Assembly: GCA_963920765.1 (NCBI GenBank)
Contig: OY987242.1
Location: 8,334,789 to 8,398,788, forward strand
Origin: Ulota crispa
Taxonomy: Eukaryota; Streptophyta; Bryopsida; Orthotrichales; Orthotrichaceae
Reading direction: 5' to 3'
Length of the DNA stretch: 64,000 nt
Made by a program: the position numbers and the translations under genes. Under the pieces are notes generated by a model. It did not search any database. It was given only the letters and a program-made list of their open reading frames with translations, and was not told the origin of the DNA. Position 1 is the stretch's first letter; every line of letters begins with the position of its first letter. Of the stretch, positions 60,203 through 64,000 are shown piece by piece.

Positions 60203-61821
60203 TTGAATGGCAAGGCAGATGTGCTTTCAAGACAAATAGATGTTACAGAAGGAAAAAATAGAGAACACCAACTCTTTTTACGACTAGCTACACTTGAATT
60301 TTGTGAGCCGGTTTGGACTGATGCCCATATTTTGAAACAAATGAAGGCGGCAATAGAGGAAGATGCCACTTTGTATCCAATATTAGCATTCTTCAAGGGA
60401 GATTCAAATCAAACCCCAGCAGACATTCGCTGCCGACTTCAAGGATATACCTTCACTAACGGAATCCTTTGTTTCCAAGAAATGATATATGTACTAGATG
60501 ATGAAAAACTTTGGCGTCAAATTTTAAGATCTAGGCACAATGTCCCTACAAGACACCAAGGACAAGCAAAGACCTTAAACTTGGTTATAAAGACTTTTTA
60601 TTGGCCTACTATTTGCCGGTATGTTTACCGCTACATTGACGGATGTGACCTTTGCCAACGATCAAAAGCTACACATCATGCTAGATATAGGTTGATGCAA
60701 CCCATTGTAGCCGACCAGGTACTTTGGAAAAGAATTTTTACTGACTTTATAGTTAAGTTACCAAATAGCAAAGGATATGATTCTATCATGGTCGTAGTGG
60801 ATAAAAACACAAAGTTAGCTCATTCCATTCTTACAAAAGAAACAATTGATTCTAATAAAATAGCTTCTTTATATTTGCATCATATCTGAAAACACCAAAG
60901 AATGCCGGATAATATAATATCATATTGGAGTTTGGTTATTGTATCTAATTTATGAGAAGATTATGTGAACTTCTCAAGATTCATCCATCTTCAACAATAG
61001 CCTTCCATCCTCAAGAGGATGTACAAACTGAGAGGGTAAACCAAGTAGTACAACAATTTTTGAGAATCTTTACCATAAGACGTCAAGATGATTGGACTGA
61101 CCTGCTTTTATTGGCAGAATTTGCATATAATAATGCATGTCATTCTGCAATAAGATTTCCTTCATTTTATGCTACTTATGGTTATCATCCGACATTATTG
61201 TTTTTGACACCAACCACATCTACAATCTCGGCGGCAGAAGACCAAGTTTGGCACCTACAACAAGTATATGAAGAGCTACAAATAATGATTAAGATGGCAG
61301 GAGAACAAGCCAAGCAAACTTACGATTGTAGTGTAAAGCTGCAACCAGCGTTTAGAATTGGCAACAAGGTCCTTCTTCGGAATGAGAAGATTGCCACTAC
61401 CGCGCCGTCCCAGAAATTGGATTATAAATTTTTGGAACCATTTACAGTGATATCAAAATTCTCAAACGTGGTTTACCGCTTGAAGTTACTAAAAACACTA
61501 CGTATTCATAACGTCTTCTATGTCTCTCTTTTGGAAGAATACCGACAAGACACCATTCCAAGACGACACCATATACCGCCTCCACCAATGATCACTCCTA
61601 ACAAAGATGTGGAATGGAAGGTTTGTGAAGTTCTTGATTTAAGATTTTTTAGTCGCGGGAAGAAACTCCAGTACCTTGTTTCTTGGGAGGGCTATGGACC
61701 AGAAGAGCACTCTTGGGAGCCGGCTGCAAATCTAGAGAATGCATCTGATGTTGTTGCAAAGTTCCATACACTCCACCCTAAGGCACTACAATCACATTTT
61801 CAAAGAACACAACATGGATGA
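60203..61821 (+). pseudogene. Integrase with C-terminal chromodomain, frameshifted
   Basis: The first segment (60203-60889, 229 codons) begins at the ADVLSR linker and holds the HHCC zinc site (RHNVPTRH ... CDLCQRSK) and the first catalytic Asp in FTDFIVKLP. Bases 60890-60951 contain a stop and a frame change exactly where the second catalytic Asp belongs, so the DDE triad is lost. The second segment (60952-61821, 289 aa) has the QTERVNQ block with the catalytic Glu, the GPY-like region, and a chromodomain at about residues 219-276 (LQYLVSWEGYGPEEHSWEP), which in chromoviruses guides insertion to heterochromatin. Confidence 0.9.
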
Positions 61822-61836
61822 TAAAAGAGGGATTGA

Positions 61837-62095
61837 TGTTACAAACTAGTTAATAACAGCAGGACTTGATTGCGGTTACAACGATTATGGTTAGTTGATC
61901 CTTCTCTTTCCTTTAAGAACCATGTGAGGAGGTTTGTTCCTCTCGCAACATTTTGCTAATACAGACATAATGATTTTGATACTACTTGTCTAATCTTTTA
62001 ATGCTTGCCATGAGCGATTTACGGAATGAGGCTCATAGAGTTTATGTTGGTTGATTTGGACGGAGTGTCGATCATGCAATTGTTGAACCTTGACA
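61837..62095 (+). repeat. 3' LTR, 259 bp
   Basis: Same length as the 5' LTR, from TGTTACAAACTAG to CTTGACA. It is preceded by a purine-rich tract (AAAAGAGGGATTGA) that would serve as the polypurine tract. Confidence 0.9.
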
Positions 62096-62351
62096 ACTTA
62101 TCAAGAAAAGTAGAGGATAAAGTTCACTACACTTGGGATGAATAGTGCTGAATAGTGGCTTGGAGGGCCCTTACCAAACACTAGCTAGAGATGGTAGGAT
62201 ATAGTGTCAAGAGAGGGTTTTGAGAGGTCTTGTGGTACTTTTCATCTAATTTGAACATGTTGGAGTCACTAGTGGAGACGCTCTAAGTTTCACACTTTCA
62301 TAGTGAAGCTTCAACCTCACCTACAGCAATATTCTCATAGTTGTTTGTCAT

Positions 62352-62756
62352 TAAAGTAGGTAGCTCAAAACATAACAATTTAAGGGTTGATCTGCTTTTC
62401 TTGGCCTTTCCAAGACTTGAAGATTTTTTTGTTTAATTTCAAGACAAAGAGAACTAGAAGCCAAATGTAACACATATTTTTCATGTTTTTTAAAGCATTA
62501 TTGAATTTTTGATGAACTTTCAAAGTCTTCAAAAGTAGGCACCTATTTGTGATTCTAGGTCTCTTGTAAATAGCTCCCTTACAACTAATGAAAAGAAGAG
62601 GTGAAATCAAGGAGTGTGATTAGCTCTTGCAATAAAAAAAACACCTTTTCTTTTAAATCTAAGAAGAGTCCATTCAAAAATCACCTCAAATCCATTCTTG
62701 AACTACCTATGGGATGCTTTATCTAACAAGAGATGCAATTTGAACTACCCACCTTA
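62352..62756. mobile_element. TAAGGTAGG-family MITE, 405 bp
   Basis: Left end TAAAGTAGGTAGCTCAAA and right end TTTGAACTACCCACCTTA. An inverted relative of 44090-44526. Confidence 0.65.
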
Positions 62757-63311
62757 CTTATAAATTGAATGGGCATCACCTGAAGTAGCACACATATTTA
62801 TGGAAATTGCATCAAAATAAAGAAGTTTGCTAATAGAGAGCACTGAAATTCATGCTGGTCCTAATTGTGCTAGCGACCTTTTGTGTGGTGACTTGGGGCC
62901 ATGGTGAAAAAGCTTTGCTTTTTCACATGCTAGAAAATATAAGATTTCAAAATTACCATCACAAGATTGGATTTGAGAATTTTGAATTTATATTTTAATT
63001 GAAGACCTTGATTTAATGGGAACTTTGGGGAGTAATGAAAATTTTTAACTCCAAAATAGGGGTAGATTCTTACATAATTGTTGCTTGAGCAAAATCCTTT
63101 ACATAATTGGTTGCCTTATGAACATAATTGAATATTGTGGAGTGCTATCACATTGTGTAATGTCACTTTTGTATAAAATTGCTTTTATCAATTGAAAGGA
63201 CATGTGGCAATAATTTTATCAAACAACATGTATACAAGCTAAGGACCTCAAGCAAGGATAATCTTTTGTTTGTGCCATTCATTACTTAAGCTTTGCCTTT
63301 GTTCCAATAAC
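62757..63311. other. Intergenic AT-rich stretch
   Basis: No supported gene or repeat. Confidence 0.4.
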
Positions 63312-63392
63312 TTAACCCCTCAACGTCTTGGATATTCCATAATACAATAAAAGTTGGCTACATTTTTACCCCCGTTGAGGTTGAGGGGTTAA
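63312..63392. mobile_element. Minimal TTAA-flanked element, 81 bp
   Basis: TTAACCCCTCAACG at the left and the complementary CGTTGAGG...GAGGGGTTAA at the right, with only about 40 bp between the arms. Both TTAA sites are intact. Confidence 0.72.
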
Positions 63393-64000
63393 ATGTGAAA
63401 ATGACCTTGCGTGAGACCCTTATCCTACATTTTTACTTCATAAAATATAGGAGCATTCTCACCCTTGCCCTAGAAAGAGGTTGTTAGAGCAATTAAGACT
63501 AGCATGAGTTGTTAAAAAATTGTGATATAAGTGATCCTCAAGCACTTATTCACTACTTAGCCTTGTAGTAACTTATGTCATAGAAAATGCCGCCCATAAG
63601 TTGTTAGCTTGCATGATGAGTCTGTTAAGATTGGTAGCTCATCAGTATTCATGAGACCTAAAGTACCACTCTTGGTATGTGTGATGTATCTGCTTGAAGT
63701 AACGTGAATACAAAACTCCTGTATGTGGCAGATCACGTGTATGAGTCAATGTGTTTGCAAACTTGCTATTCTTGCATATTTTCATCAAGTTATAGGCCCA
63801 CATGTAGATCATTTCAAAAACTCTCTGTTATATGCATTATAGCTTACACCTTGTTTTAAAGTTTGCAATTCATTTTTCTAGCTAGAAGTTGAACAGGCTC
63901 AATGGAGTATGAAAGTCCATCAAGAGACCCAGACGTCACAAACGTTGCCTCAGTTCCTGCTGAGCGATCCAGTGTAAAAAGTGGAGAAAATTCCGGTACT
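63393..64000. other. Window end, nothing assigned
   Basis: No open frame or repeat was recognised. Confidence 0.4.

Larger units (their letters stand above)
56488..62095 (+). mobile_element. Ty3/gypsy LTR retrotransposon (chromovirus), degenerate
   Basis: A 5.6-kb element with 259-bp direct LTRs that begin TG and end CA, target duplications ATTTA (56483-56487) and ACTTA (62096-62100), and gag, protease, reverse transcriptase, RNase H, integrase and chromodomain remnants in the Ty3/gypsy order. The chromodomain after integrase places it among chromoviruses. The LTRs differ at about 14 of 259 positions, nearly all transitions. The coding region is broken by many stops and at least one frameshift, so it is not autonomous. 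Confidence 0.93.
56389..62283. mobile_element. PIF/Harbinger-like MITE interrupted by the chromovirus
   Basis: Bases about 56389-56487 and 62096-62283 together are the inverted copy of 9872-10171. The right end GTGGAGACGCTC is followed by TAA at 62284-62286. The left terminus is missing. Confidence 0.75.

Noticed and set aside
1-64000. tRNA, rRNA or snRNA genes
   Set aside because: I looked for tRNA A/B-box-like and cloverleaf patterns by eye and saw none convincing; a covariance-model scan would be needed to exclude them.

Overview
This is AT-rich nuclear DNA from a land plant. It has three recognisable protein genes in small GC-richer islands, separated by long stretches packed with short non-autonomous DNA transposons, plus one decayed Ty3/gypsy (chromovirus) retrotransposon. 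The plant assignment rests on a GALS-type galactan synthase, a plant-type secreted pectate lyase and several transposon families typical of plants (Stowaway-like, CACTA-like, PIF/Harbinger-like). Introns of about 400-900 bp and the low gene density argue against a very compact genome such as Selaginella. I cannot name the species; a non-flowering land plant is only a guess.

Genes, all on the minus strand: (1) 948-2918, a two-exon galactan beta-1,4-galactosyltransferase (GALS, GT92), 520 aa, apparently intact. (2) 30719-33414, a three-exon secreted pectate lyase (PL1), 400 aa, apparently intact, with a Stowaway-like element in intron 2 and a degenerate duplication of the exon-1/intron-1 junction inside intron 1. 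(3) 53885-54307, a single-exon 140-aa VOC/glyoxalase-fold (PhnB-like) protein. Genes 1 and 2 both act on pectin (side-chain synthesis versus backbone cleavage), but they lie 28 kb apart and nothing indicates they work as a unit.

Repeats: the dominant signal is a group of at least 16 elements from 79 bp to 1.1 kb, whose ends read TTAA-CCCCTAAAGGACC...GGTCCTTTAGGGG-TTAA or close variants. They cover roughly 11 kb, about a sixth of the window. TTAA target sites and CCC/GGG termini are the hallmarks of piggyBac-type transposition, which is not a usual component of plant genomes. No transposase is present, so this is inference. Some copies are nested, some are inverted twins 50 kb apart, one pair stands back to back sharing one TTAA, and two are only about 80 bp long. 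Other families with visible terminal inverted repeats (TIRs) include PIF/Harbinger-like elements with 3-bp TTA/TAA duplications, three TIR families with 4-bp target duplications that I cannot classify, Stowaway-like elements, a CACTA-like element with CAT duplications, and a TAAGGTAGG-ended family. A dispersed repeat carrying a 27-bp minisatellite occurs at 19.6-21 kb and 27.1-27.8 kb, with relatives at 36.3 and 44.6 kb.

Right end: a chromovirus (56488-62095) with 259-bp LTRs sits inside a PIF-like element. The intact relative at 9872-10171 shows what the site looked like before insertion. It has gag zinc knuckle, protease, reverse transcriptase, RNase H, integrase and chromodomain remnants, broken by many stop codons. 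The ten bases starting one base after the 5' LTR are complementary to a site inside the LTR lying about 30 bp after a TATA-like box, suggesting self-primed reverse transcription rather than a tRNA primer.
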